Source of the DNA: Haemonchus contortus
Taxonomy: Eukaryota; Nematoda; Chromadorea; Rhabditida; Trichostrongylidae
Assembly: GCA_000469685.2 (NCBI GenBank)
Contig: LS997567.1
Span: 35,558,505-35,622,504, forward strand
Length of the DNA stretch: 64,000 nt
Direction of reading: 5' to 3'
Positions 22,795 through 34,839 of this stretch are shown here, in pieces (position 1 is the first letter of the stretch; every line of letters starts with the position of its first letter). Both the position numbers and the translations under genes were made by a program. The notes under the pieces are model-generated. The model was not told the origin of the DNA. It saw nothing but the letters and a program-made list of their open reading frames with translations, and did no database searches.

Positions 22795-23991
22795 TTAAAT
22801 GCTCCCCACGTCGTGCGTTTCCGTCTGCTCTTCTCCTGAGCTAGGTCGTTCATCATGTTGACTTCTCGACCTAGATACACGTACATAGCTGGACCATTCA
22901 GAGATATTCTTTCCGTTCAACATGAAAGGAACATCAGGTACCGTTCCGTTTTTCATGAGCATCGTTTTCGTCAGGTTCAGCCTCGAGTCGATCTTTCCAC
23001 AAGCATTGTCTAATTCGGCCAGCACTTGTTCCACCTGCTCGATGTTGGGTGTTATAAGCACGATGTCATCTGCAATGCGGAGGTGATGTAGATAGCGGTT
23101 GCCGACCTTCGCTCCCAAGTCTTCCCATTCCAATCCACGGATGATGTTCTTAGGAGCGGCACTGAAAAGTTTGGCGAGTTGGCATCGCCCTGTCGAGCCC
23201 TTCTCTTTACATTGATGATGACTTCTTTATGGAATGGCGAGATCCTGGTCGTGAGATTGTTGGAGAGCTCACGAAGCATCCTTATATATCGAGTAGGGAC
23301 ACCCTGGTTGCCCAGGGCTTCAATTACCGCTTCTATCTCAACGGTATCAAAGGATTTCTTCAAATCGATGAACGTAAGACATAACGGTATTTTGTACTCC
23401 CGCGATACTTCAATGAGTCTTGCAACGGTGTGGATGTGATTGATTGCAGTGAACCCTCCCCGAAACCCTGCTTGCTCGCATGGCTGCCCTTCATCTAATA
23501 TTCTGCCCATCCTGTTAATAATGACTCGTGTGAAGAGTTTATAGATTACAGGTCGTCTGGATCTCCCTTCTTATACAGCAACACGGTCCTGCTAGTTTTC
23601 CGCGAAGTGAGCACTTTGCATTGCGACAGGTACCGCATGAAAAGCCGGGCCAGGGTTTGAAAATGACCGGCGGAAGGCTCTTTAGATGTTCCGCTTTGAT
23701 CCTTTCGGGACCGGGTGCTGCACCATTCCTCATCGTCGTAGTGGCATGTCGAATTTCGGAAGGAAGAACTGAAGGGACGACGTATCCGTCTTGCCTAAGA
23801 TGGTGGGTAGGCATGTAGACGTGGCTGTCGAAGAGATTCGAGTAGAAGTCGTAGATGACCTTCTCCACTGCCCTTCGGGATGCCGTAATAGTTCCTTCAG
23901 GACGACGATGGGAAGTCATCTTGGTCTTATAATTGACGAAGCTCCGGCGGGCTTTGCGAAAGCTCTTCCCAGCCTCGGCGGCTTCAGCCAA
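22795..23991 (-). pseudogene. RTE reverse transcriptase domain (R1), frameshifted
   Basis: Successive frames carry GAAPGPERIKAEHLKSLP, then CEQAGFRGGFTAINHIHTV, then LCLTFIDLKKSFDTVE, and finally LRIADDIVLI. The last is the catalytic box, with IADD in place of the usual [FY]ADD. The frame changes near 23540 and 23100 disrupt the protein. Confidence 0.85.
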
Positions 23992-24387
23992 AACTGCTGC
24001 TCTTCTCTCATTCAGGTCTTCCTTTATCGCTTCTCTGCATTGCTTTGCAAGTTTGGACGTTAGCTGGTTATTGCCTGCAGCTCGTGCGATTCCGATTTAT
24101 CAGCTCAAGAATCTTCGAGGAGAGACGTTTCTTGACCTCTTTGAGACTCTCAGCTTTCCTGGCGCAATCGTGAAGATGTTCGACGAGCCGGTCGTATTCT
24201 TCATCGATGTTGTCGCTGACGGAATCTTCCCACAAACTCACCAATGAAGCGAAGTGATCTCAATTGACCACAGTCTTGGGGCTTCGTTTCCTGAACTACG
24301 TACCTCTCTCTCCGCACTGAAAAGCGGAATCTAGCGTGGAGGAGACGTTGGTCCGACCCCGTGTAGAACTTTGGAGCAACAACGACG

Positions 24388-25033
24388 TCAGTCTGGCAAA
24401 ATTTCCGATTGACGATGATGGCACTGCCCACCAGGCGACTCCCATGCCCATCGAGAATGGAAGGGCCTCTGGAACTGCGAGTTACCACGGATAGTGTGGG
24501 TCGACATGATAAACTCGGGTATCCTTTCACCCTGCTCATTCCATTCCATTCCGTGAGTCTCGATGTGGAGCTCTTCGGCCGTTCTTCTGGGGACAATCTT
24601 GGCGTTGAAATCACCAACGATGACCTTGAAGAAAGTATGGTCTTCTCTGTAGAGCTTCTCCAAATCCATATAGAACGCCCCCAGCTCTTCTTCATCGTAG
24701 CTCGATGTTGGTGCGTAGGCAGATGGTTAGAGGTAGGGTTGAACCACATCTTCTTAATCGCAAACGCCCGATTCGGATTGTCAAGCTTTCGTACGAATCG
24801 ATGTTCATGGCCAAGTGCGTGTTGACGAGGACCCCTACGCCGCCGACGCCTTTACTGTCGCATGTTCCAAGGAACAGTTCTTCTCCAGTCTCAAATACAG
24901 CGTGCAGCGGGCGATGCCTTCTCGTCTCGGTCAGTCCGATGACGTCGTACTTGATCTTCCTAGCTTGCATCATCAGGTCTTCTATACACGCTTCCGATGC
25001 AAGCGTCCGTGCGTTGAAAGTACAGATCGCCAT
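24388..25033 (-). pseudogene. RTE endonuclease domain (R1), frameshifted
   Basis: The frame 24692-25033 starts MAICTFNARTLASEACIEDL and contains YDVIGLTETR, the N-terminal half of the exonuclease-endonuclease-phosphatase fold, with the catalytic Glu in LTETR. The frame 24388-24669 contains VIVGDFNAKI, the GDFN catalytic motif. The two halves are in different frames, so the enzyme is broken. Confidence 0.85.
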
Positions 25034-25260
25034 CTTAGTCCTTCTCCTTTTGGGCAGCCTGTTTTGGCCCTGAGATTTTAGCAGCTTCTCGCGAGCGGTC
25101 TCAACGCTGCCGTATTTGGGGCTCCCTCAGGTTCAGGGGAATGAGGTCCATTTAGTGTCACTGTTTTTCTCATGAATACCCACGTGTAACTTGCCAGGCT
25201 CCAGCACTTGGGGGGACTACTCTTAGCCGTGGGGACGTGCGAACGTGCCGTTAATTTGTA

Positions 25261-27059
25261 TACATATATTTTTTATAAATATAATTGAATGGATGATGAA
25301 AGCTCCAAGCAAAGTTACCATCGAACAGTAGAAAAATGCTGGCGAGAGCTTTCGGACCATACAAGCCGACATCTGATGGTAAAGACGAAAGCATGGTAGG
25401 GCAACAGGTTGCCTCCATTTTGGTAGGTAGATATTTCCCCGAGCGAGTCCTTGTCCTTAGTCTAGAACGCAGTGATTTAGACGTAATGTACCGGGACTTG
25501 TCGTGTGCAAATCAACGCGTGAAGAACGAGTTCAACCGCGATCTCGGGCGTACGGATAAGGGGGACTCAAGCAAGAGGGCCGCCATCCTTCCAGTTCTTC
25601 GACAACTACCTAACCACAGCTTCGAACGCGAAGCGGAAAGCCGGTCAATATAAAGCCTCGCATAACTGGAAATTACCGGAACTTTGCATTGGAGCACATG
25701 ATGAAATACTAAAAAAAATTACAAAAAAAAACCGTTTTTTTTATTCAAACAAGAGTGGTAAAGCGGACACGCCCTCACGCCGCACGTTCACACACACACA
25801 CACCTCTTTGACGTGGTAGGCCAGCGGGTGGTTACTGGTGATCACGACTAGTATCGCTGGTAAACCTAGAATTGCTCCTTCGGATTAGGCGTTTCGACAG
25901 GTTGCTCTTTGCTGGCTTGAAATGGACGTAGGGATTTACATCACCTCGTAGAACCGAGCCCGTTGCCATATTTGAGCCCTCTTCCGTGCTCAAACTGATT
26001 GCTAGAGCTTCAAAGCAAATCATGAATTCATTCCTTCAAGTCACAAGATAATATGTAGAAAAAAATCTCATTTATTAATACTGCTTAAAAATTAAATTGA
26101 ATGAAAAAAAATGAAAATCGAATGAAATGAAGTATGTGCTACTGCACGAGCTTGTTTGTCAATTTTAAATGGACAAACACAGATTGGATGGAAATGGACG
26201 AGAGCTTACTCTGTTGGTTTTGCTATTTCTAAATGAAAGTCGAATGGGAGGGCGCAACAGACGGAATAGATCAAGCTCAAAGACTTTACCCTTTTATCCT
26301 TTATCTCACTAAATCTTTTATTTAAAGTAGGAAGAAAAAGTTCAGCAGGTTCAATTCGACGTTGACCGACAGAATTTTCGGAAGGGGCACCCTTTGACCT
26401 CCTAAAAATCCTGTCAGTGAACATCAAATTGGATCGAACCTCAGGCTTCTCATAATTTTTCAAACAGCCTTAAGTGTGGTGGATAAGTTTCTTATATTGA
26501 TCCATAAAAAATTGATTAAATCGATAATTAAAGGTCCTTTATATCTGAGCTGCTAGTAGTTTTGTTGATTGTCGGAGACAGCATTACAAGCGCTCTTTTA
26601 ATAATCGTACAAAGTCATTCTATGAGACAAGAAAAAAGAATGGGGGCTTTCATCAAAGCACTGCATCACTCCAACCAAATTTCTCAAATGACGAATTCCT
26701 CATATTGGAGAGCTATATATGTACGATTCCGAACAGGAGTTGACTCAGTGTCAGGTGTGTGCCACCCAGTTCGTGCTTAAATAAATTCCTCTCCAGTTGC
26801 CTTTGATTTATTCTCGCATCATCATCTAACAGCCTTTTCATTTCAAAATTATGTCCCATGAAGAGCCTAACAGCTTTTAAGCATATCAAAGCACAAGTAT
26901 TGTTACTAATTTAATCCTGAAATCAGAACATCAATCTGGACCTGTCCTCATCACAATCAAAAAGTAGACCAACACTTTTCATTGATGTCCTCCTCACCTA
27001 CTAGCTAGTTATGGTCGTAAAGTTATCGATCAGGTGATTAGTTATTCGCAAAAATTTCA
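25261..27059. other. Intergenic; one interspersed repeat
   Basis: No gene was recognised. 26080-26350 resembles 11430-11700. An open frame at 25336-25653 has no recognisable family and no splice context. Confidence 0.4.
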
Positions 27060-27067
27060 GGAACGAA

Positions 27068-30000
27068 ATGCTTCTTTCGGCTATCGCACTGATTCTCGTC
27101 GCCGGGATAACCTTGAACTCCGCAAACTTGGTAAATTTATTCAGTAAGAGAGAATATGAAATTTAGACGCGAATTATTAGATAGGATGAATGAGCAAGAG
27201 AACAAGTAATCCTAAAACTCTCTAATGTTCTCGTCAGGATTGCGGTGGATGCCTTCATACTTGTTATGGCAGTTGTGACTCGGGTACTTGTCTCTGCCAG
27301 CACACATGCGGTCATGTGTGTGGAGGCCTCGGAGGAGGACTTGGAGGAAGTCTCGGTGGAGGCCTCGGTGGAGGCGGAATCGTAAGTTACTATGAACTAT
27401 TTTGAAAATTTACGGAATGGAATTGCACAGTGATCTGTCCAGCAGCTACAGGGTTGTGAGTTGCAGCATTGTTTTAACAGTTGCACGTTAGGCAACTGCA
27501 ACTGTCCGTATAAGTGCATTATCGTTTGCGGATCGATGGAAGTGGTAACGTAAAAGCCGAAAAAAAAAATTCCAAATAAAAAATCTGCCGAGCACTAGAA
27601 ATATTTCCTCTTAACTTTGCGAACTTATCAAGATTACTACCAACTATAGGTATTTTGGTTCGCTTGGGCTTGACATAGGGAGGGTTCTCTCCCAATCACC
27701 GAAATTTCGTGGTTCAGAATCTCTCACTAACATTTCATTTCTTCCCAATAAATAGGCCTCCATTCACAAGGCGGTGTCTATTTCGCTTTCATTGATGTCT
27801 TACGATATACCTTCAAGTGTTGTAAAAAAAAAGCGTTGGTGTTTGTTTGAATGATCTTTTTTGCGATCAAAGCAGAAGGTGAGCTCAGATGTATGTAGAG
27901 TAAAAGAGTCACAGAAAGACGATATCCTTATATTAGGGTGTCCCAAAAGTTTTGAGAAAATTCAGCCCCTTTTTTCAACACAAAATAACTACAGCAGCAA
28001 ACTTAGATCAGTGATCAGGATAGTGGCCCTTCTTAGCCACAATGTCTCTCCATCAACCGAACAGGGCATTGACCCATTCCTCCAGTTTGAAAAGAGGCAT
28101 GACGCAGTTCATTCATTCTACCACCCACTTGACCTCTCGACAGTTAGTGAAATTTTTTTCCCGTAGAGCAGGTATGTGGGCTTCTGAAAGTATGGCAATC
28201 ATGTGGGATGAGGTCAGGTGAATATATGGGGTGGGGTAGTCAGGTAATGTCAGGTCTTCCCAGCTCATCCATCGACTTTCTCGCCCGGGGTGGTCGAGCG
28301 TTACTCATAACAATCGAAAATTTCCTTGTAACCGGTGAGAAATGAGCTCGGAGCACCATTTCAGTCAGCCGGTAACAGAATACTCCTGCCTTTACTGCAG
28401 TACACTCTGGTAGGATCTCGTAGTAAAACACCCGGTTGAGCAGAGGAAAAATGAGCTCATGTCCTTCTTGGCATGTCTCCTCGCTTTGTAGCGAGCTATG
28501 GCCCTACTTCCACTGGTAGGCATTGAGATTTCCTGTGTGGATTTTCACATGGTACCCCATTTTTATTCTAAGCAATAACTGAGTCGTTTGATGTCGTCGT
28601 TTGCTTACCGTCGAGGAGCTTCTGGCGCACACTGACTCGCACTCAAGCTGCTGCTCAGCCAAGAAATGGGCGATACTTGTGAAGAGTCTGCTTTAAAGGC
28701 GACTTTTGCGTCGAACGTCATGAATGTAGGAATAGGGAGTAGGCACCGTCTACTCCATATCCTGTGACTTTGAGGAGGATCGTTCGGAAGGGAGGCCAGA
28801 ACAGTGTCGGTATTTGAGGACAGTGGACGTTCGCTCAGACAAACTTCGTCAAAGCAAATCTCTTCTGAAAGGAAGCGGTCGTGCCATTTATGGTAGGTGA
28901 CAACAAAAGGTCACTGCTGCCATTCAGTCACCATATCTCATTCCGACCGTAAGTGTCGAAGTGATCAGTTTCATAATGGTGAAGCAGAAGGCTCCGGTAG
29001 TCGTGTCGGTCGGACATAGATCAAATGATGATAACTCACTTCCAAAGATGAAGTGCAATGCGGTTCTCTTGTTATGATGATCTTCCGAGCGTGACCTTTT
29101 ACTGTCCTTTTCTCCGTGGCTCTGCTTCGGCGCTTTCTTGCGCAACATGGTTGCGAAATTCATGACCAAAATTTTCTCAAAACTTTTGGGACACCCTAAT
29201 ATTTCCGCCCGGGATACGGTTCCACCTTCCATTCAATACCCAAGTGTCAACTAGACAAATGTACAAAAACAGAGCATGGCATAAAATTCTCAGCATTTGC
29301 AGAATCACTACAAAAGGTGGATCTCGAAAAAACTTTATTTGTACAACTCCACACGAGGTTTTCAATACCTTAATGGCTAACGTTTCGGTGAAACCACCCT
29401 CGTCGGAGCCTGAAAGGAATTTTGAACTCGAGACAGCCAGTCTACGTTGCTCACGAAGGCCGGTTCTGCTCATCAGGGAGGTACGGTACTTTTTATCCAT
29501 CTAGAATTGTATGGTGATTAAGTTGGTCTCGAAGATATTGTAGGGGGTGGAGATGTTTGATCGGGTAATCTAATGAATTGATTCCATCCTTTTGGGCTCC
29601 GACGAATGTGGTTTCACCGAAACGTTAGCCATTAAGTATCGTAAACCTCGTGGGAAGTTGTACAAATAAAGTTTTTCCGAAAATACGCCGAGGTTCATCG
29701 AGAGCCGCACGTGGAAAAGGGCGGATCCCCTGTCTTTACCGTCAATACTATACCTTCCTCTCCAAGCGATCGAATTGGGTGTGGTGCGTTAGGAACGAAA
29801 TGGTCGCGTCGCGGTGGGAGGGGCGTCGCGCGCGAAGGAATGTAGCAGGTTGCAGCAGTGGGTAAGAAATACAAGAACAAAAGTACTAATAGTAGAATTA
29901 GCATAAGATAATGATCGCATATCGATTGAGCTGTATGAAGAACGCTAGAGCTGTAATAATGGCGACCGAGTGGTCTGCGACAGCCGCGTGCGGCAAATCG

Positions 30001-31403
30001 ATTACCAAAAATCGTTCCTAACGCCCGTCTCCCGATCGAATTAGATCCCCATGTAGGCTCGGCGATATGCGTGCTTGTCAGAACCACTTTCAAAGAGGGA
30101 CTGAGGACGTTTTGTGTCCTTTTATCAGACTCCACGCTTTTCAGTCCTAAACAGGAGACGAATAATATCATCATCGCCTTTTTGACTTGTCTCGGCGGTT
30201 GCCTTCGCTGTTATCACCTTCTATCTCTGGAAACTTACTATCACGTCTTACTATGGATTTTTCCATGATATTATAGGGACCTGCTGAAAACTGAGTAGTT
30301 GTGCATAACCTACTGAAGAGTGTTTACATGTCCACCAAGAAAAAAGCTGATCCGCTTCTAGAGAACCCTGAAGCGATTCATTGAATACCGTAGCACTATT
30401 AAAAATCGAAGTGTTGATCTTGGAAAAAGCCCTGAAAATATCCTGTAAGTGCCTTCGATAAGTTAATGTGAGCCGAAGTGCTGGACAAAACGAAAAAACT
30501 AATGTTCGATGTTAGAGCTTCTTAGTAGATTGCAGTTGAATGAGGTTAGAAAATTGATGTGGCTCTATACCTGAACGTCTGCCCAACGGATCGGGCTGGC
30601 TGATACGTTGGGTACACAATTACGTAATTTCCGGAAGCACTCAAAACCCGAGTTAAAATCATATATTTTCTACTTTCTGTGAAACCAGCGACGGGTATGA
30701 ACGATGCATGGAAGCCTTGACTTTCTAACGTTAAATTTGACTTGTTGAACACTGACACCGGCATAACCTTTTTTTACAGGTTATTTCATTAGAAATGTTA
30801 CCGTTCTTTCTTGAATGATCGTATTTACAGTTTGCACCTCTTGCACCGTCGGCTCCAGTCGGTTTCCCCGTCGTTACGTACCTTAACGGTGCGGCATCCG
30901 GTGTACGGCCTGTTGTCGTAGCACCCGGCGTACCGTCTGTTGCCGTACAGAATCAAGGTCCCATACTTGCGACTACTGTTGATGACTGCCAGAAGCAGTG
31001 CATGCAGCAGTGCGGAGCTTGTCCAGAGGCACTATGTGTGAACTCCTGTAAAGGCGCCGTTCCCGGACAAACCTGTATGGGTACGTGCGTAAACAACTGC
31101 ATGAGTACGTGCCAAAATGTTCCTTGGTTGTCACCTTGCCAACAACGTTGCCAGATCAGCTGTATGCCGGCTTGCCAGGAACTACAGCGAATCTCCCCTG
31201 TGAGTAATCTAACATTTTCTCCTTTTCAATTTTTTTATTATAATTTTAAGCCTTTTTTGAGACTTTTCGAGATGCTCCATCTGAAAAATGATTTACAGAA
31301 TCTTGCACCCCAAATCCAAATGCAATGTGGAGGATCAGTTTCCGGTTGCGTCTGCCCTGCCGGCTACAATCCATGCGGAGGTGGAATCTGTTGCCTCGTC
31401 TAA
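27068..31403 (+). CDS. CRM-C: diverged modular cysteine-rich secreted protein
   Basis: The proposed exons are 27068-27130 (21-aa leader), 27238-27381 (module with a Gly/Leu-rich tail), 27452-27544 (31-aa module with CNCPYKC), 30831-31199 (Pro/Val-rich linker of about 50 residues, then a C-x3-C domain) and 31299-31403 (ending CGGGICCLV, stop TAA). All junctions are phase 0, giving 257 aa. Order, leader length and last exon match CRM-A and CRM-B. A TTTCAG at 27055-27060 is a likely spliced-leader acceptor. One weak point is the donor after exon 3 (gtaacg): reading through it gives a stop at 27551-27553 with AATAAA at 27575. The first three exons could therefore be a separate 102-aa product, and the 3.3-kb intron holding a mariner may have split the gene. 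Confidence 0.65.
27575..27580 (+). terminator. Possible internal poly(A) signal in CRM-C
   Basis: AATAAA lies just after the read-through stop of exon 3. Use of it would give a short product without the C-x3-C domain. Confidence 0.35.
27933..29199 (-). mobile_element. Mariner transposon with intact ends, broken transposase
   Basis: Near-perfect inverted repeats of about 28 bp start TTAGGGTGTCCCAAAAGTTT at both ends and are flanked by TA at 27931-27932 and 29200-29201. On the minus strand, transposase pieces read VFYYEILPE, then MSNARPPRA (normally HDNARPH, so the catalytic Asp is lost), then YSPDLIPHDCH, each in a different frame with stops. The element is about 1267 bp, a normal mariner length. 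It lies in the long CRM-C intron. Confidence 0.9.
29375..29410 (-). ncRNA. Hammerhead-like motif, minus copy
   Basis: On the minus strand, GGCT/AGCC stem I encloses CCGACGA (consensus CUGANGA), a GGTG-GTTT-CACC hairpin, then GAAAC and GTT. An AATAAAG follows about 45 bp downstream. It is one substitution away from the hammerhead box. Confidence 0.4.
29595..29630 (+). ncRNA. Hammerhead-like motif, plus copy
   Basis: This has the same layout as the motif at 29375-29410: GGCT, CCGACGA, GTG-GTTT-CAC hairpin, CGAAACGTT, AGCC. It is oriented away from the first copy, 184 bp from it, and AATAAAG follows. Confidence 0.4.
29777..30033 (+). mobile_element. MULE-like MITE, family M1, copy 2, exact 9-bp TSD
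   Basis: This 257-bp element starts GGGTGTGGTGCGTTAGGAAC and ends CGTTCCTAACGCCCGTCTCC(C). It is flanked by gatcgaatt at 29768-29776 and 30034-30042. It lies in the long CRM-C intron. Confidence 0.92.
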
Positions 31404-31565
31404 GAACCTGCTAACAGTTAATAGTAGTAACGAACATACATGCGAGGTGCTAGTCATTTTTAATGCTTAAATTAGTAAGCTGTTGTCATAGGTGCCAAAG
31501 CGATTTTTGAGGGTAATGGTTCAATTGTTGCTTACATTATTGCTCATTTAATTGGTTTTGGATGG

Positions 31566-31571
31566 AATAAA
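31566..31571 (+). terminator. Poly(A) signal of CRM-C
   Basis: AATAAA lies 163 bp after the TAA stop. Confidence 0.6.
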
Positions 31572-34138
31572 TCCTACGCTGAACAGCTACAGAAGACAAA
31601 AATCCCATTTTTGAACTCTATCCCTTCAACACAATTCCGTTTTTGTGTAAAAGAAACTCTGCAACGTAGCGAAAAAGCCTAACAGGTAACCATTGGCCGC
31701 TATGGTTCATCCTGACCTCTAACAATTTTGTGTTGTGGCCCCAAAACTACCTGGCAGTGAAAAAATGGACAGTAAATGCGAAACAAGTGGCTCCCGAGCG
31801 AGCTTGGCCTCACCGCCCGCCATTCCAAACTCCATTTCCCCAAGAAGATTTTTCGGCCACTCCTCTCGCCGCAAAATTACAACAGTGTGTGCAATAAAAC
31901 AGACAATTCTTACCCTTACGTTAAACAGGTGAGCGCCATAATTTTTGAGTCTAAAGCATTACGAAGTCACGTTTGGCGGGGATAGCGCCGCGAAGGACCC
32001 GCGCGCTTTTCGTCCACTTGCGACTGCAGCCCACATGTGGACTATATGGTCCAGCTAACCATTTTTTGAAGTTTATAAGAGAAAATCATAAGTTTTTCGG
32101 AATGCTCCTTCAAATGGGATTGGTAAGAATGCCCACATCGAGTGATTATCGATCTTTACTATAGAACCGGCACTCAGTCTAACGGGCATTTAGTCATGAG
32201 TCCAATCATTACCAGAAATTGTTTCGAGGAACTTTTACGAGCTTTGATTTCAGTCGATAACAGCAAAAACGCTGATGACAACCGTCTTTTCAGAGTATCT
32301 CATTTTTCGAAGTTTTTCAGCAAACGAAGAATTCACCAAGGTAATGTACTCCTTCGAAAAAACACCTTTACAATGGCAAAATTAGAAGATTTTCCAGAAC
32401 CACGCTGTATGTAGTTTCATTTAGGCCTGATGTAATGTTCTGAGAAGGAAAATTGTAAAAAAGTGGAAATATAGATAAATAAAAAAAATACAACTGCAGT
32501 CCACATGTGAACTGCACGATCCCACATGGCCGAAAAGGTGCAGTCCACATGTGGACTGCATTGTCGTCAATGGGTTAAAAAAGTGACCTCCAGTTCTGGC
32601 TTTAAAAAGTACTTCATTTGTGGAATGTGGGGGAAGCCTAAAAGGTATTCGACAGCCACACAGAAGCCTAGAAAAGGTGACAGTCACTCCCGCGTTTTCT
32701 CGAACGTCCTAGGCCATGCCAATCATCTGCTTATTCAAACATTGACAGCGGTACTACAGTTGGTCAACTGATAGGAGGCTGACGACGACTTCTTATTATT
32801 TCATTTATTAAAAGTCTCCTTGTATATGATCCAATCAGCTGTCCATTTCCCATAAATGATCTGATGGCGATCGGAGCGCATCGATGGCGATTGCCCGCAG
32901 TGAAAACTTCGTGATTTGGTCGCCACTTATCGATTTCCTTACTGAATCTTCCCTTTTTCACTACGTTCCATTGAATAGTTCACACTCTGCCGTTTTATTT
33001 CTGCAAACAATACTACTGATAGTAGAGAATGAAGTTGTAACCTTTACTGAAGTATTTTTCTACCTGTTTTGCTTAGTTCCCGTTCATTTTTGCAAAGTCT
33101 GACGCTCTACTTTTGATTGGTTTTAGTTTAAATTTCGTTCCATATTTGGGAATATTACTACATACATAGAAGTAGTAGAGGAGTGTCAGAAGGAATTTCG
33201 GTAAATTAATTAGGAAAACTAACAGCTACTCCTTAAATTTTTCATTACTACTCTGCTGTCTTGTCTGTACAGATAGATAAGGTGTTGCATATGTCTTTTT
33301 TGAAGAAAATGGTAGACGTGAATAGTTTTTAGTAGTATTTTGCCACAGAAATTCCACGTTCGTTGAATGCTGGTACATGAAAGGGATTGAGTTGGCTGGA
33401 AAGTGGATTGCTGGTTCTACATGCTTCTAGGCTCCATGATTTCTGATCTTAGGCTAATCGGCCAACAGGTTTTCCCGACAGATTGCTGATAGGGTCAGAC
33501 CACTTCTATCGGAACACTACATCACATTGGCGTAAAGTTCGACTTCGCAACTTAGCACAGAAATTTTTATTTTTTAATTATTTTATTTTCCAGTTCACAA
33601 ATTTCCAATAATAACCTTTTTGTCTTCGAAACTATGGTCTGAGATCTTTGGAAGAGGCATTACTTCATGAAGTATCTGACGAAAACCGTCAAAGCTACAT
33701 CCAATCACCCCAGTCGTGTTAGGAAAAGTACCTTTGAAAAATTTATGTCTGTTCGAAATTGAAACATCAATTTTGCAACCTTCTGTGTATCCTCATCCTG
33801 ATGTGATTTTATCTTTTTTCTTTGATCTTATTTTTCATACTACTTAGGAATGTCCATCATTCCTCAATCATTTGTCCACTATCATCTCTTCTTCGTAGAT
33901 GACTATAAGCTCTATTTCATCTCTTCAAACATACTTCCACTTTCACTACCTTTTTGTGTATCAGATCTGATGGACTCGTCAGCGTCTGATGGACACTAGT
34001 AGACTTAAGCGTTTTATAAGACAATGATAATTATTAACTATTTTTGCGATATTTTTGCGCTTTTCTTCTTTCTTGTGACATTATTATTATTAGAAAGATG
34101 TCGGAGTACCTGAAATTTTTGAGAATTTTTAATCGGTC
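31572..34138. other. Intergenic, no gene recognised
   Basis: The sequence is mostly AT-rich. The only notable structure is a set of CCACATGTG-centred palindromes between 32025 and 32560. Confidence 0.4.
32539..32560. repeat. Perfect 22-bp palindrome around CCACATGTGG
   Basis: The palindrome extends symmetrically to TGCAGT/ACTGCA. A near copy with one mismatch lies about 45 bp upstream (near 32495) and a half-match lies near 32026. The CACATGTG core contains a CANNTG E-box. Confidence 0.8.
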
Positions 34139-34624
34139 TCAAAGGCACAGTTCACGATGAAAATGGTTTCTGATGTCCCCATAGGATGAATTTGAGGCCA
34201 CTGCGTATACCATATCTGGCACTATTAGGTCGGAAAGCGGCCCAGTTAGGGAGTTATAAAGGCTCAAAGATTGCCCCGTGGGTATCCTCGGATGAGTTTC
34301 ACCGGCATTGTAGAGGCTGCACTGATCACAAGGGAACCCATATAGGAAGTTCAAACAACTCGTCATGACCTATAGCGACAGTGGAAGGCAGTTCTGTACA
34401 CTTCTGGCTTGATGTAGTCAACCCTCCGAATACCCCTTCCATGTTATATCCGTCATGGTAATCTCGTCCAACCTCTATTTTCCCTTACTTTTGAGGAGCC
34501 ATATTTTCCTCGAAATCGGCGAATTCGCTCGCTTTCTTCACTACCGATGAACTATCCCCAATCTATGCTTACATTTTTCGAATAAAAACGGGTGCTTCGA
34601 AGTTATCGTGAACTGTGCCTTTAA
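34139..34624. mobile_element. M2-family MITE, copy c
   Basis: It runs from TCAAAGGCACAGTTCACGAT to ATCGTGAACTGTGCCTTTAA. The minus-strand open frame inside it recurs in copies d and e only because the element sequence is shared. Confidence 0.8.
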
Positions 34625-34839
34625 TTGTGATAGATATGTTAGAAGAGCTTGTGCGAAAGAAAGGCCTCAAGAGTTCCAAAATCCACTTCGATGTGAGAGA
34701 TTTAGAGACGAGATTCAGAAAGTAACGTGACAATTTGGTGTAGCTATACTACAACTAAAATCACGATCATAATTATAAATATGTACGCTATAGTAGGGGA
34801 TATAGTGTATTTATTGGCAATTGACGCACCATCACACAA

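Larger units (their letters stand above)
22440..25240 (-). mobile_element. RTE-type non-LTR retrotransposon, copy R1
   Basis: Read on the minus strand, this shows a 5' leader (about 25240-25034), an apurinic-type endonuclease and a reverse transcriptase followed by the usual C-terminal ASETWTLR...IKRAVERTMLGIP region down to about 22450. Frameshifts and stops divide it into pieces. It is the best template for the other RTE fragments at 54766-55400 and 58850-59340. Confidence 0.85.

Noticed and set aside
25336..25653. 105-residue plus-strand frame after RTE R1
   Set aside because: No recognisable domain and no splice context.
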